NCBI GenBank assembly: GCA_028583405.1
Contig: CM053249.1
Coordinates: forward strand, 35,354,628-35,418,627
Origin: Pogonophryne albipinna
Taxonomy: Eukaryota > Chordata > Actinopteri > Perciformes > Artedidraconidae
DNA: 64,000 bases
Direction of reading: 5' to 3'
Each line of letters begins with the position of its first letter. The stretch's first letter is position 1. A program made the translations under genes and the position numbers. Below the pieces are notes generated by a model. It was not told where the DNA came from. It saw only the letters and a list, made by a program, of their open reading frames with translations, and searched no databases. This document shows positions 53,767 to 64,000 of the stretch, in pieces.

Positions 53767-55929
53767 GCAGTTGGTTAGAGGAACACTCCAGGTGTGTGAC
53801 TAGGCCTATAGTTCCTCATGATTAGGCACGCTGTGCTCCTGGAGGAGTCTCTTCTTGTTTCTTCTTCTCTCTTCTTCTCTTTTCCCAGTTGAGCGGGGTT
53901 ATAGATTATTGTCAATAAATCGTTCAATTAATATTGGGAGTGAATTCCTAATTTATTTAGTATCTGGTCGTGTCATGAACAGGAATGTGCAGCGACTTGG
54001 TCATTGAGGCAAAGAAGCCCTACGAAACACCATTCATTTCAGGTAACACTGTGATGAAGCTTGAAATTGCGTTAGTTACTGAGAATTGTAATGGGTAGTA
54101 ATACCCGGACTACATTAGCAATGCATTACGATCTTCGTACGCAAAGAAATACGTTACTGAAACTCCATACTGTAACACGTTACGCCCAACACTGCCTGAA
54201 ACTCACCTTAACCCTGAACTAAAGGTAGCAATGCATAGTGTTAAACTTCCTGTCGGCTCCCAGACCGTAGTCGAGGAAACGGGGGGGATGACTCTGTCGT
54301 CTCCCAGGCAGAAGCAACGCTTCGGGTTCAATAAACCATTTATCGGAAAGACTGAAGAGAGGCGAGCTCTTCTTGGGAGTCGTTGCATTTATTTAGCTCT
54401 TCTGTTTCGGAAGATAGATTCGGAAGATCACGGACCTTCCTTCTGCTGCCTCGTTTACTTATAGAAAGCATGTATCCCGCTCGCTCGCTCTACCACACCC
54501 ACGCGCACGCGCCACACCCCTCTCTTAAAGGGGTAGCGATCTCACGCTGCATGACCCAATGTCATAACAATATAAAGAAACATCTCGTGAATTTGTTGCA
54601 ACTGCCTTTGCCAGCGCTACCCTGACGCCTGTTTAAAGTGAGCGCAGGAGGGAGTAGCTTCAATGGGATGTAGCTTAAGCCCTGCCTGCCTGCAGGAGGG
54701 GTTGTGGTTGAAGCCAGAATGGGTAAAACTCTGCATGCGATGAGGACCCGTTCCGCGTGAAGCCGGAAGCGCCGCATTAGGCGGCCCTGATGCCAGTGAT
54801 GCCTTCTCGAGAGACTGAAGGCGTGCGTCAGTTGTTTGCGAAAGTAGCCATTCCCATTAAGCCGGTGGAACTTCCATGGAGCCCGATTTCCTTGTCTTTT
54901 CCTCCCGCGTCCGGGTTTGCATGGCGGCCGGCTGGACCCGCTACCCGACTGGGGAACGCCGCCTGTAGCTTAATCCGCCAGACTGCGGAGCTGATGAATA
55001 ATGCCTGGAGCTGGGACGAAGCCCTGCTGCTGCTTGTGCGTTGACACCTGAAATGACAACTGACAGGAAGGGGAGAGCAGATTTAAAGGGGTTAGCAGGT
55101 GCGATGATTGGCTAGCCGGGGCGTAATGCCCCTGATCACTTATTGAGATAACGTGTGACGCCCGATGATGTTGTCTTCCTGATTGAACTTACGCTGAGCT
55201 ACATTAGTACTCAAACATTTTTACTGAATCTGTCTGACGCTGGTCTGACGTCATCACGTATGTGCTCCGCCCCTGACGTGCCTAGACGTTCTATCACCCA
55301 TACCTTCACCACATGCTTCACCAGAGTCCGCCATTAAATAGCTCCTCGCCTCGGTTGAAATCGCTCAGACTTTTAAGAATACTTTGCCCACCGTGCTCTC
55401 ACTGCCGGAATGGTGATCCTTTTTTTTTGGCCGCACTACTCTGGTGAGTTACGTCTTGCCTTTGCACAGTATTTAAATGATGTGTTATTAATTTCTGCAT
55501 CTAATGCACTTTGTGTCGCATGGTGTGTTAGTTTGATTTGAGCTCTTGTTAGCTAGCCTACATTTAATATCTGCCTCACTTGAAAAATGATTTAACTTAC
55601 GTGTAATACAGTATTTTTATATTGTTTTAAGTTATATCTCAAAGTGGAACGTTTGTATTGCAAAAGTTTTCTGGAAAAGTCCAACCTAAAATGGCGGCAG
55701 GCGGCGCGTTTTCTTTCTTCTTTTTTTACCGCATTTCTGGGCATGTTTTATTAACTTAGAGGCATAGAGGATTTACATTCATTTGATCCACTACAATGTA
55801 CCATAACCGTGCGTTCTGCATGTTTGTAAAAGCAAGCTAACTTGAAACACTAGACTATTCATTTTACAAGGTAATTTAGACCCCCAAGCGTTTTCAAATA
55901 CATGTAACTCAGCAAAGGTAATGATCGCG
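53767..55929. other. Mixed region: hAT end and unassigned sequence
   Basis: A hAT terminus ends at 54194 (CTGTAACACGTTACGCCCAAC then ACTG), the common fish TAACGCGTTAC type. The 54200-55060 stretch is GC-richer with several short frames that I do not recognise. At 55380-55445 an ATG-containing segment is followed by a consensus donor CTCTG/GTGAGT, which could be a first exon, but nothing downstream supports it. Confidence 0.3.
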
Positions 55930-56226
55930 CAGTGATGATACTAATACTTCTAGAATCTGTGGAATCTCAGCTTTAATCTGATATCTTGTATGTGCAGTTA
56001 CGATAAGTAGCCTATAATAAAGTATTTCTACCGTGAGTTCTGTGCGCTAATTTAGACGCTTCTTGTGAGACTTGTGTTTTGTTTCGGTAAAAATGGTTCG
56101 TATCGTCAGTTAGCTGAGTTTCGTTAAGTGGGTATGACACATTAATAGGTTTTTAAATGTTAAGAAGCCCTAAGACAAAGTTTCGTGAACAAGAAGCCCT
56201 CGGTACCGGGGGCTGCCGGATTTAAC
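55930..56226 (-). mobile_element. TTAA-target DNA transposon, copy C (partial, inverted)
   Basis: Reverse-complement match to 28850-29165 of copy A: AATCTGTGGAATCTCAGCTT, CAGTTACGATAAGTA, CTACCGTGAGTTCTGTGC and TGTTAAGAAGCCCT. It ends near GCCGGATTTAACAG, which holds the TTAA. Only one end of the element is present. Confidence 0.7.
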
Positions 56227-56719
56227 AGAATAAAGGTGGGGTAGGTAAGGAATGCTCTTAACATCCCGACAGCAATGAATATCTTAAGTGCTTTGACAAA
56301 AAATCCATATAAAAATGTCATTTGTGGAAGCCGTGGTACTGTAAAAAGCACGACCAATCATTTTAGCCGGCCCGGCTAAAATAACTGGATGGCCTACCTG
56401 CCTGTCAGCCTTCCATCTGTGCACAAACTTATCTCGTGTAGTGATGGGTCGTTCGCAAACGATTCGTTCTTTTTGAACGAATCTTTGAAGTGAACGAGAT
56501 GAACTGATTCCTCCCACAAAACTATTTGTTTGTTTGAGTCGCCGCCTTCCGCCAAAAGCTAAAGAGAAGCTGTTCGCGAACGACGAACTTAAAGAACTGG
56601 TTAAACAGGTTTTATTGCTCTGTGGGGGAGGTATAGGTCGGCAGGGCAGTGGGCTAGTTGGATGAGAGTACCTTCTGCTTAAGATCTCCAGTATGTCATG
56701 TTTCAGGGAAGTCAACATA

Positions 56720-57260
56720 TCTTGAATAGTATATGTGTGTGTTTAATTACTTTGTATTCATAATAAGCAGTCTGTGTAACCAGAAGCTGGAAATATGAGA
56801 GTATTAATATGTATTATCTTTGTGAACAAAGGGATATTATTTGGACACAGCTCAGGCCTCTGGAATGTGCAGGAAAGTGTGTGTGTGGAAGTCTATGCAG
56901 GAAAGTGAGATAACGGACGCCAGATACATTTTATTACCATCTCAGAGACACTTGTTTATTATCCTGGCTGGCTCGCGCTGATTCGCTAAGAAAAGCCATC
57001 TTTTACATCTTCCAATGAGATAGACTGACTCGGCTCCTCTGGTGATTTTTGGGTATAAAAGCTGGGTTTGAATTTAGTTCATTCTCTTTTTCCTCCTGCT
57101 GCGAAGACCGAAGAATCCCACCAGCACGAGAAACTAGAGCAGGGGCGCTCCTAATTATATTGAATTGTATTGCATTGTATTATTACCTTTTATAATTAAA
57201 ACAGATTATTGTTTAACTGGTATCCTGGTGTTTTCTGATTTTCCCTACTGTTATGATTTC
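56720..57260 (+). promoter_or_regulatory. Possible solo LTR / promoter segment
   Basis: Holds GGGTATAAAAGCTGGG (TATA box near 57052) about 30-40 bases before a pyrimidine-rich start-like region, then AATTAAAACAG as a possible poly(A) signal. The layout suits an LTR U3-R-U5, but clear ends and a target duplication are not visible. Confidence 0.3.
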
Positions 57261-58353
57261 AAGCAGCTCGCCAAAACGACACGCTGGGCAGAGGTGGGTT
57301 GTAAAAACCATCTTCTGCCACAACAATACCTGAGCTCCATAGCGTCCCGCTAATGTGAAACACACACACACAGCGTTAGCGGGACATTCTCCTCCCCCTG
57401 TCGGCCCTAAAAGCTTCAGTGGGCGGATAGCTGGGCTCCGTAGCGTCCCACTAGCTTAGCCGCTAGCTAAAGGTAAACATAGATGGGTACATAGAATATG
57501 AATAAATCGTCACCGATGTAGAGGATATATTTTTTTATTCACTTTGAACTCGGCCAAATGGAGTTTAATGCTTTGGGATTTAAGTTAGGCCACATACAGA
57601 TGTAGCGCTGCGGGTCCGTGATCGGCACGGGGTGGGCCCCTGCTGAAAAGGAAAACCCCCCGCAGGATTTGAAACGCCCCCTTGATAAATACATTTAATT
57701 ATAATGAAACCAGCTGCAATGGATCATGGATCCACCAGGGGGAGCCGTGATTAAAAAGCTGCCACACTGGAACTCATGTGAAATAAACAGCTGATAGATC
57801 TACAGGTATCTGATATAGCGGATATTTGTTAAGATCCATATGTCACGGATAGGATCATATTATGTGCTAAATAAGAGACATGTAATCATTTACTAAACAT
57901 CACCATGTTTTTATTTAACAAAATAATGTTTAATTCACGTAGGTGTAAGTACAAAACCATCGCTATGTTTTTAGATCAGGAAATGCATCCCGGCTCAAAC
58001 AAACGATTTTCAATCATCATCCTCACGATCATTTAATGTATCATATGTTCGCGAGTTGAAATTAATGCTCTAAATTTAATCCACGTGAGTTTACAACAAC
58101 AAAAATAATCGCTTTGTTTTTATATCACATCCGACCGGAGTAAAATGCAGCACGGCTCTCACTACCGATCATCCTAATCCCACGGGCAAACAATAATATG
58201 TACAGTGTTAATAGTTTACTGTATTATTAGTGTCTAATATTACTGGGGATTTCGGAATGGTACTGGATTTTGATGTATTGTATCGGCTTCATATCGCAAT
58301 ATATTCCCGAAGTCTGAAATGCAAAAATGTCCCACATTAGGGCAATTCACCCT
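57261..58353. other. Unassigned interior of the 5.66-kb element
   Basis: No coding frame or recognisable repeat; AT-rich with scattered GC-rich patches near 57600-57660. Confidence 0.3.
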
Positions 58354-58456
58354 ACATTTAATCATTCAAACAAAATCATATTTCGTTTCTTTTTAACGAA
58401 ATAAATGTGGTTTAATCCACATAATTTACTGTGTTATTTGTTTACTGTAGTATTGT
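58354..58456. repeat. 103-bp direct repeat, copy 1
   Basis: Matches 58717-58819 at 101 of 103 positions. Internal palindrome: TTTCGTTTCTTTTTAACGAAA; also TGTGGTTTAATCCACA. Confidence 0.92.
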
Positions 58457-58716
58457 GCACATTACTTTTCGCTGCTTGTAGCACCCCTGGTTAGAAGCTA
58501 AACTGCATTTCGTTGTCTCAGTACCTGCAATATGTGCAATAACAATAAAGTTGAATCTAATCTTGAGCAGGAACAAATGTATTTAGGCTACTTAGTACAT
58601 ATCTGACATTAACGATTAAACACATTTGTGCATTCTTTAAACCGAGTCAAGCCGACTCCGGAGGTGGAGGCACATTAAAGTGTGCACCTGATTGTTTAAC
58701 TTGAAGCTGCCTGATG

Positions 58717-58819
58717 ACATTTAATCATTCAAACAAAATCATATTTCGTTTATTTTTAACGAAATAAATGTGGTTTAATCCACATAATTTACTGTGTTAA
58801 TTGTTTACTGTAGTATTGT
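58717..58819. repeat. 103-bp direct repeat, copy 2
   Basis: See 58354. This copy is flanked by a 26-bp direct repeat starting ATTGTTTAACTTGAAG (58691 and 58815), pointing to local duplication. Confidence 0.92.
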
Positions 58820-59215
58820 TTAACTTGAAGGTGCCTGATGTGAACATTTCCAGAAGAACTCTAGCTTGAATGGCCTTTGTATGTATACAGTAGGCCTACA
58901 GTATAGCCCAACCATTTACACCTTCCTTTTTTCCCGTCCAAAGTTTGAATTGGATAAAGGTATTGGTTATCGATGGTGCTTTTATAGCCTATTGTATAAT
59001 AACTGTGTGATTTATATTGCTTTTCAAATGCATATGGCCAATCATTTACACTGCTCTTCCCGTCAAGAATATGAATAGAACTTAGTTAGCTTAGTTATCA
59101 CTTTACATTTCTGCAAATTAATTTTTAATCACACACGTCTCCCCACGTCTCCCCGTCCCGAAAATAATAAATAAAATAAAAAGAGGAAACAGTTTTCAAG
59201 TTCAGTTTTCACCGT

Positions 59216-59415
59216 TTTATTTAAAATAACTGACATAACAGACACCATACTGAAGGCCTATCTGCTGCGGAAACCAGGATGAGCTATTTCGGGATCTGTT
59301 TTTCGGGGGCTCCTCAGTCTCTCATTTACCCGGCTCCTGATCTTATGCCACTGGTCAATGTTCAGATTTGGGAACCAATTGGAAACATAGGACTCAATCT
59401 TTTTCAACCTCTTGA
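59216..59415 (-). CDS. Terminal exon with polyadenylation signal, protein unknown
   Basis: On the minus strand a pyrimidine-rich acceptor (CCTTCCTTTTTTCCAG, AG at 59417-59416) opens an exon reading KRLKKIESYVSNWFPNLNID and QWHKIRSRVNERLRSPRKTD. A stop is at 59260-59258, and AATAAA follows at 59221-59216. The peptide of about 52 residues is basic with amphipathic helical spacing. I do not recognise it. Upstream exons were not found within 59420-62100. A similar acceptor-like block occurs in the opposite strand at 58905-58935. Confidence 0.45.
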
Positions 59416-59419
59416 CTGG

Positions 59420-60119
59420 AAAAAAGGAAGGTGTAAATTGTTGAATGATGAATAAACAGTGAGGAGGGGTACAGTATGAATACACTAGATATACACAGCA
59501 GCCCAGCCTGTGAGCAGTATGAACACCAATGAGCGCTCAGCTCGAGATACCAGCGAGTCGAGAGAGAGAATGATATCTGCATTTTCTCTTTTGGTTTGAT
59601 TAGGACACATCCTGGGGATTGTGTTTACAAACATTGACCAGACCGTTCACCAGCCCCCAACCCCCATGTTGCCTATGCTGTCCTGTGTTGCGAACTCTTT
59701 GTTTAAAACGAATTGGCCATCGGAATGTGTGGAGGAATTCTCCCAAGGGTCACATTCCACAGCTCTCCCCCCCCCCCCCCACCCTTGTGATCTCCCAACC
59801 CCCAGTCTGTTTGTGTTCGCATATTTCTATGCCGTAATTCATACTGGTCCTCTCACGCACATACATTCTCCTTACAGTATACATACATAGGCTATATGAG
59901 TCTGTGTATCTACGGACCATTTGTTTAAAAGTAAACGGAAGAGCGTCTGAGAGGCGTTTTTGCCCTTTTGCTTTTTACCTTACTAAATGGTCTAATGGTC
60001 AGTGGAGCGAGGGGGGAGGCCCGCGAAACTCGCGGAAGTGATTTCAAAACAAAAAGCACTCGTTTGCTTGGAACAAAGAAAACGGCCAAGAAACACATTG
60101 AGTCGAGAAAATGAATGTT
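59420..60119. other. Unassigned interior of the 5.66-kb element
   Basis: A C homopolymer at 59767-59780. No supported exon. Confidence 0.3.
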
Positions 60120-60120
60120 A

Positions 60121-60190
60121 TTAAGGGCTGTAAATATAATAAGCCTGTGTCTAAAATTTACAACAGGCTTATTATATTTACAGCCCTTAA
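60121..60190. other. Perfect 28-bp foldback
   Basis: 60121-60148 (TTAAGGGCTGTAAATATAAT...) pairs without mismatch with 60163-60190 across a 14-base loop. Confidence 0.95.
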
Positions 60191-60239
60191 GATACACTTT
60201 TGTGTTTAACAGCTGACCACTACCATGACATACTTTGTT

Positions 60240-60490
60240 TTAGTAGATTTCGCATGAGAGCAAAATGTATGAATATGAGAACAAAATGCATGAATGTGTG
60301 AGTGACAATATATGAATGTGTGCATTGAAATATGATAATATGAGAGCAAAATGTATGAATGTGTGAGTGTAAATATATACGTGTGTGAGAGTGAAAATGT
60401 ATGTATGTAAAAGGCGAATATATGTGTGTAAGAGTGAAAATGTATGTATGTAAAAGGAGAATATATGTGTGTAAGAGTGAAAATATGCTG
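60240..60490. repeat. Degenerate short tandem repeat
   Basis: Recurring ATGTATGAATGTGTGAGTG / GAGAGTGAAAATGTATGTATG words over 250 bases, related in style to the CA-rich repeat family elsewhere in the window. Confidence 0.6.
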
Positions 60491-61969
60491 CATTTTGAAT
60501 GTCCGATAGTCCACCATTTCCACCGGAAATATCAAACATTTAATAAAAGTGAAAAACAATGAACAAGACTTAACGTATTCATCATAATTAATTATATTTA
60601 TTCCATTTGGATGTAGGATTTTTGACTTTGTTTAGAGCAGTGACCTTCTCTGCAGCAGAGAGCTAAGCGCTGTCAGACCTAACCCTGAAAAGTATTATCA
60701 TCTGAAAGTAATCATTATGTTATTAACCCTTTGGAGTCCTGGGCTAATTTGGCCGTTTTCACATACTTTTGATTTGTCTTACTAAACCCCATTAAGAAAT
60801 GTTTGGCATGTCAATGTTTGGTATCTTTTTTTAAGGACAACCTCACCTATATAACCTGATAGTTATTTCTTTCACTTTGAGATACTATATGAACATTTTG
60901 GACACAAAATCACAAAAAAAAACGTAAAAACAGATTTTGAAAATGATATTATTTTTCATATAGGTAACACAAATATACACAACGAAACCATTTAAAAGCT
61001 GGAAATATATAAATGGGATGTCACTATGATAATGTGAAAGTTTGATTGAGGTAGCATGGGATTTCATTCTGATAAGGCAAAAGTGTTATTATAAATATAA
61101 TACAAATACACATTATGTACAAAAATCAGTTTTTTCTGTCATAGTTTCTCATTATTATTATTTTTATCGCTCATCTTATTTTTGATTTTATTAATCTGTG
61201 TGAATCTGTGCTGTCCTGTTTTTCACTCTTACCCTGTTGCTGTTTGAACTACTGAATTTCCCCACGGGGATTAATAAAGGTCCATCTTATCTTATCTTAA
61301 TGTATAAGTTGATTTACTTCAATCTACTGTACTGTGTAAAAACACCCCAACAATATTACAAGAAATATACTGCATAAAGCAAACTATATACTTTATTTGT
61401 TCTAAAATATTGATGTTTTTTCATTATAGTAGCTTGTGAAAACCATACAGTAACAAATAAGTGATTAAATGCTACAGTATTCAGCAAACACAACTGCAGA
61501 GCTGCAAACATTGCAAACAGACTAAGTTCTACAACACCCAGTTGTCTTTGTGTATTTGTGAATGAAGCGCCATCTCATGGTTAAATCCTGTTATTGAACA
61601 AATGGAGAAATTGGGCAACGCCCTCTAGCAATTTGGCAACACCCCCAGCCACTGGGATCCGCTGGGCTTTTGACTGGGACACACCCATGTGAGTCTGATC
61701 TGGAGTGCTACATCTGTAGTACGTGCATGGGTTTGAAAGTATAACGTGCTAGCCTGCTGTAATACATCCTATAGTCAGGCACACATTTATGAGATTTAAC
61801 AATGGCCAATTATATTTCTTAAATAATATGTAGCCTATTCCCAGAGCATAATTTATGGGGCAACAAGGTGAGGTGTAAAATGTGTTTTAATATCATACAT
61901 TTTACGCCAGCAAACTTCTTGTACAGACTTCGGCAGTAGTGAAGACTCACTGAACGAATTAAGTACAAA
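60491..61969. other. AT-rich stretch with transposon scraps
   Basis: TTAACCCTTTGGAGTCCTGG at 60723 looks like a piggyBac-type left end without a matching right end. 61240-61310 is a LINE 3' tail (GAATTTCCCCACGGGGATTA then ATAAAGG and TCTTA repeats). Confidence 0.4.
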
Positions 61970-62276
61970 GACGAATCGTTCGCGAACGTGCAAATCACCA
62001 GAAGTCGTTCGCGAACCGGTGAACGAATCAGTGAATGAATCTTTAAAGTGAACTGAATCAAAAGATTTGTGTCCCCGAAGGGAATCTAAATGCCCATCAC
62101 TACTCTCGTGCCCTCATTGGTCATGTGCGCATTCGTGTGTTGGAGGAGGGGCTCTGTAAGGAAGTGGCAGATTTGTTCCGACTGTGTATTTTCAAATTCT
62201 AGCGCACTCGAGCTGGTTTCTCCAAAATTAGTTACTTGAACATTATAACATTATTATTCCCTTGATTTAAAAGTGA

Positions 62277-62378
62277 ATGCAGACTACCTTTGCCCTGCGG
62301 CGCAATGAGATCATCAATGATGAGCTACCTGTTGGAGAGATCCTGGAACGCTGGCCTGCCTTGAGAATACAGTCACAG
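62277..62378 (+). CDS. SAMD3-like gene, exon fragment 1
   Basis: The frame reads FALRRNEIINDELPVGEILE then RWPALRIQSQ and ends at a donor (TCACAG/GTGAAA). This matches my memory of a multicopy fish protein family annotated as SAM domain-containing protein 3-like. The Met at 62277 may not be the true start: an acceptor-like TGAATGCAG ends at 62281, which would open the exon at ACTACC, and family members have upstream exons. It lies 175 bases right of the end of the hAT-like element. Confidence 0.6.
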
Positions 62379-62535
62379 GTGAAAATATTTTATTTATTAC
62401 AACTATATAATTATTTTGTGTCCCTTTTGACATGTTTACTCAGATTTAGTATGTTATGTTTCTTTTTATCTCTGCTGCCTTCAGTCCACATATACATTGT
62501 ACTGTGAATGAAATAGTCATTTTATATTTTGGCAG

Positions 62536-62703
62536 ATTTGTGCAGAGTTCCACAGGATAACAAACCTCAACCTGAAGAACCACTTCTATGCGGAGTTGGA
62601 TAGACATGTCCCCCGTCTTCCGAGCCTGTTCAGGAAGAAGGTGGCAAGCAAAGGAAAGGAAGCTGAAGTTCTGGATCAGCTATTCGCCTCCTATGACCAC
62701 CAG
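62536..62703 (+). CDS. SAMD3-like gene, exon fragment 2
   Basis: Acceptor ATTTTGGCAG ends at 62535 and donor CACCAG/GTGAGT begins at 62704. The 168 bases encode exactly 56 codons in phase 0, ICAEFHRITNLNLKNHFYAE...RHVPRLPSLFRKK...LDQLFASYDHQ. The typical family motif of F-x-R-I-T-N-x-L and a following R-x-x-x-LFRKK segment is present. No frameshift or stop is seen, and phase joins exon 1 cleanly. Confidence 0.72.
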
Positions 62704-63539
62704 GTGAGTCGGTTATGCCTCTTGGTGTTTTATTCTCATTACATTTACATTGTTTCAGGAGCTCTATCGCAGGAAGACAATTATTTGAATTTTTATAGTG
62801 AAAAAATTATAATAAATGATAGATTTATTTTGAAAAAGTATGAACTGTCCTGGTGTCATCAACGCTTGATTCTGTCACTGAGGTGTTGTTAATCAAACAT
62901 TATCTCTTGTGTTGCTCACATCCCATTCAGGTTCTAGTTCCAAGATTTGAATATTGCCGTAAGAATTGTAATTATTGTAAGGTACACAATGGACATGTTG
63001 AATATAATCTCCCTTTACTTCAACACTTCAGAAGTGTTGAATATGATTTCTACTTAAGGATTTATTTGAAATTTAAGCTCTAGGTTTCAGTGTAAAAAAT
63101 GGACTCACGTGATTTAATAAAATACACAATCAAGAGAGGGCTTTCTTTCCTGCAGCACAAAATAATCTCTAGTGTTCCCCATATTTTTTTGTATGTAGTA
63201 GGGAGAGATTATACTGTAAATATATATTCAGTTGCCAGTTTATTAGGTACAACTAGCTAATAGTAACAGTCTAATACAGTGATCAAATAAATCCTACCCT
63301 TATGCAGGTTATACATGTTTTTTTGTTGAAAGCATTTATGTCAACTGATTGGTTATTTTGGAGGCTGATGTTTCTGGTGCTGTAACATTATGTTGTGCAA
63401 TGCTAATAGGCGTTTCCTTAAACCCACATTATGCACAAAACATACGGTTATTTTATGTGATATGTCACTGATGTATTTTTCAGAAAACACATTTCTGAGA
63501 TAGCCAATTTGGGTAACGTTTATCTGTTCTTGTCATCAG
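62704..63539 (+). other. Intron between SAMD3-like exons 2 and 3
   Basis: GT...AG bounded, AT-rich; in-frame short ORFs here are chance. No transposon ends recognised. Confidence 0.55.
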
Positions 63540-63862
63540 GTGGAGCAGTCTGATGATCCAGACACAGAGGACATCGCGGTCGGACTTCTCATGATCAGTG
63601 CCAGGTCAACAGATACCACGCTCTTCTGCCCAGAGAGGATCGCTGTTGTCATTGAGGGTAACGGAGTTATCGAACTCCCCACACTGGCTGACGCATTCAT
63701 CCTGGTTTTTGCACTGACCTTTGCCCTGCATCTGAGCTATACTTTCGACTTCACCCAGAAAGTGTTGATGGGCCTGGATGAGGGGAACTTCCTTGAAGCC
63801 CAGGGTGTTGAGCCTGAAAAAACTTTTGGCAGTTTAATCCTATCAACAAAGTTGCACTTTAA
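63540..63862 (+). CDS. SAMD3-like gene, exon fragment 3 (open at right edge)
   Basis: Acceptor TTCTTGTCATCAG ends at 63539. The frame, in phase with exon 2, reads VEQSDDPDTEDIAVGLLMIS, FCPERIAVVIEGNGVIELPT, LADAFILVFALTFALHLSYT and FDFTQKVLMGLDEGNF, the C-terminal region of the family. It then runs without a stop into the (CA)n tract as His-Thr repeats. Part of the middle region seen in relatives seems missing. The gene may be recent in decay or its end may be displaced by the repeat. Confidence 0.7.
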
Positions 63863-63865
63863 CAA

Positions 63866-64000
<135 letters not shown>

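Larger units (their letters stand above)
56439..62102 (-). mobile_element. 5.66-kb element with hAT-like ends
   Basis: The left end TAGTGATGGG and right end CCCATCACTA are perfect 10-bp inverted repeats, with subterminal GTTCGCGAACGA / AACGAATC repeats at both ends. Flanks ATCTCGTG (56431-56438) and CTCTCGTG (62103-62110) agree at 7 of 8 positions. The inside is mostly non-coding and contains a minus-strand terminal exon. It separates what was one sequence upstream of the SAMD3-like exons. Because it is long, later insertions inside it are likely. Confidence 0.7.

Noticed and set aside
54562..55044. ORFs of 71-84 codons near 54.6-55.0 kb
   Set aside because: GC-rich chance frames on opposite strands; no family resemblance I could support.

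Overview
The window looks like nuclear DNA from a ray-finned (teleost) fish. There are no bacterial-style operons, and intergenic space is filled with fish-type repeats: hAT elements with 8-bp target duplications, TTAA-target elements, Harbinger MITEs, L2/L1-type LINEs, DIRS and Ngaro tyrosine-recombinase (YR) retrotransposons, a tRNA-derived SINE with an L2-like tail, and long (CA)n tracts. Splice signals are of vertebrate type. Almost everything readable as protein is transposon-derived and broken. The one likely host-type gene is a fragment of a SAMD3-like multicopy fish gene family at the right edge (exons at 62277-63862 or beyond).

Left third (1-22.9 kb): an inverted L1/Tx1-type LINE (254-2497) sits in a hAT end, which itself lies in a broken Ty3/gypsy gag. 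Next is a nest of hATs (3974-7920) at least four or five layers deep, a BED-finger hAT fragment (about 9.9-10.44 kb), an L2 LINE (12.49-14.60 kb), a BEL/Pao fragment (14.6-15.66 kb), a SINE split by a 1.28-kb insertion, and a quieter, more unique stretch (18-20 kb). Two clean MITEs follow at 20.17-20.47 and 20.85-21.18 kb.

Middle (22.9-53.8 kb): three YR retrotransposons fall within about 31 kb. The first is a DIRS element (22921-28680, minus) with inverted terminal repeats, a two-part internal complementary region, and gag, RT, RNase H and YR remnants; a Harbinger MITE splits its YR. The second is a decayed Ngaro-type element (33971-41534, plus) with the diagnostic split direct repeats A1...B1-A2-B2. 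The third is a Ngaro-like YR gene (52511-53766, minus) interrupted by a LINE tail. In both Ngaro-like elements a tandem array (about 85 bp and 45 bp units) begins about 85 bp after the YR gene. Between them lie TTAA-target elements (one with a THAP domain), a long inverted repeat, an L2 3' fragment, a clean hAT MITE (44254-44649) and a second L2/CR1-type LINE (47.4-50.45 kb) with a Tc1-like fragment inside.

Right end (53.8-64 kb): a fourth TTAA-family copy, then a 5.66-kb element with hAT-like ends (56439-62102, target duplication 7/8) that separates the SAMD3-like exons from their original upstream flank. It carries a minus-strand terminal exon with a polyadenylation signal, a 103-bp direct repeat and a perfect 28-bp foldback. 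The last exon reads in frame into a (CA)n tract that fills the window edge.

Family names come from recognised motifs and terminal structures, not database searches. Boundaries given by target duplications are firm; others are approximate.
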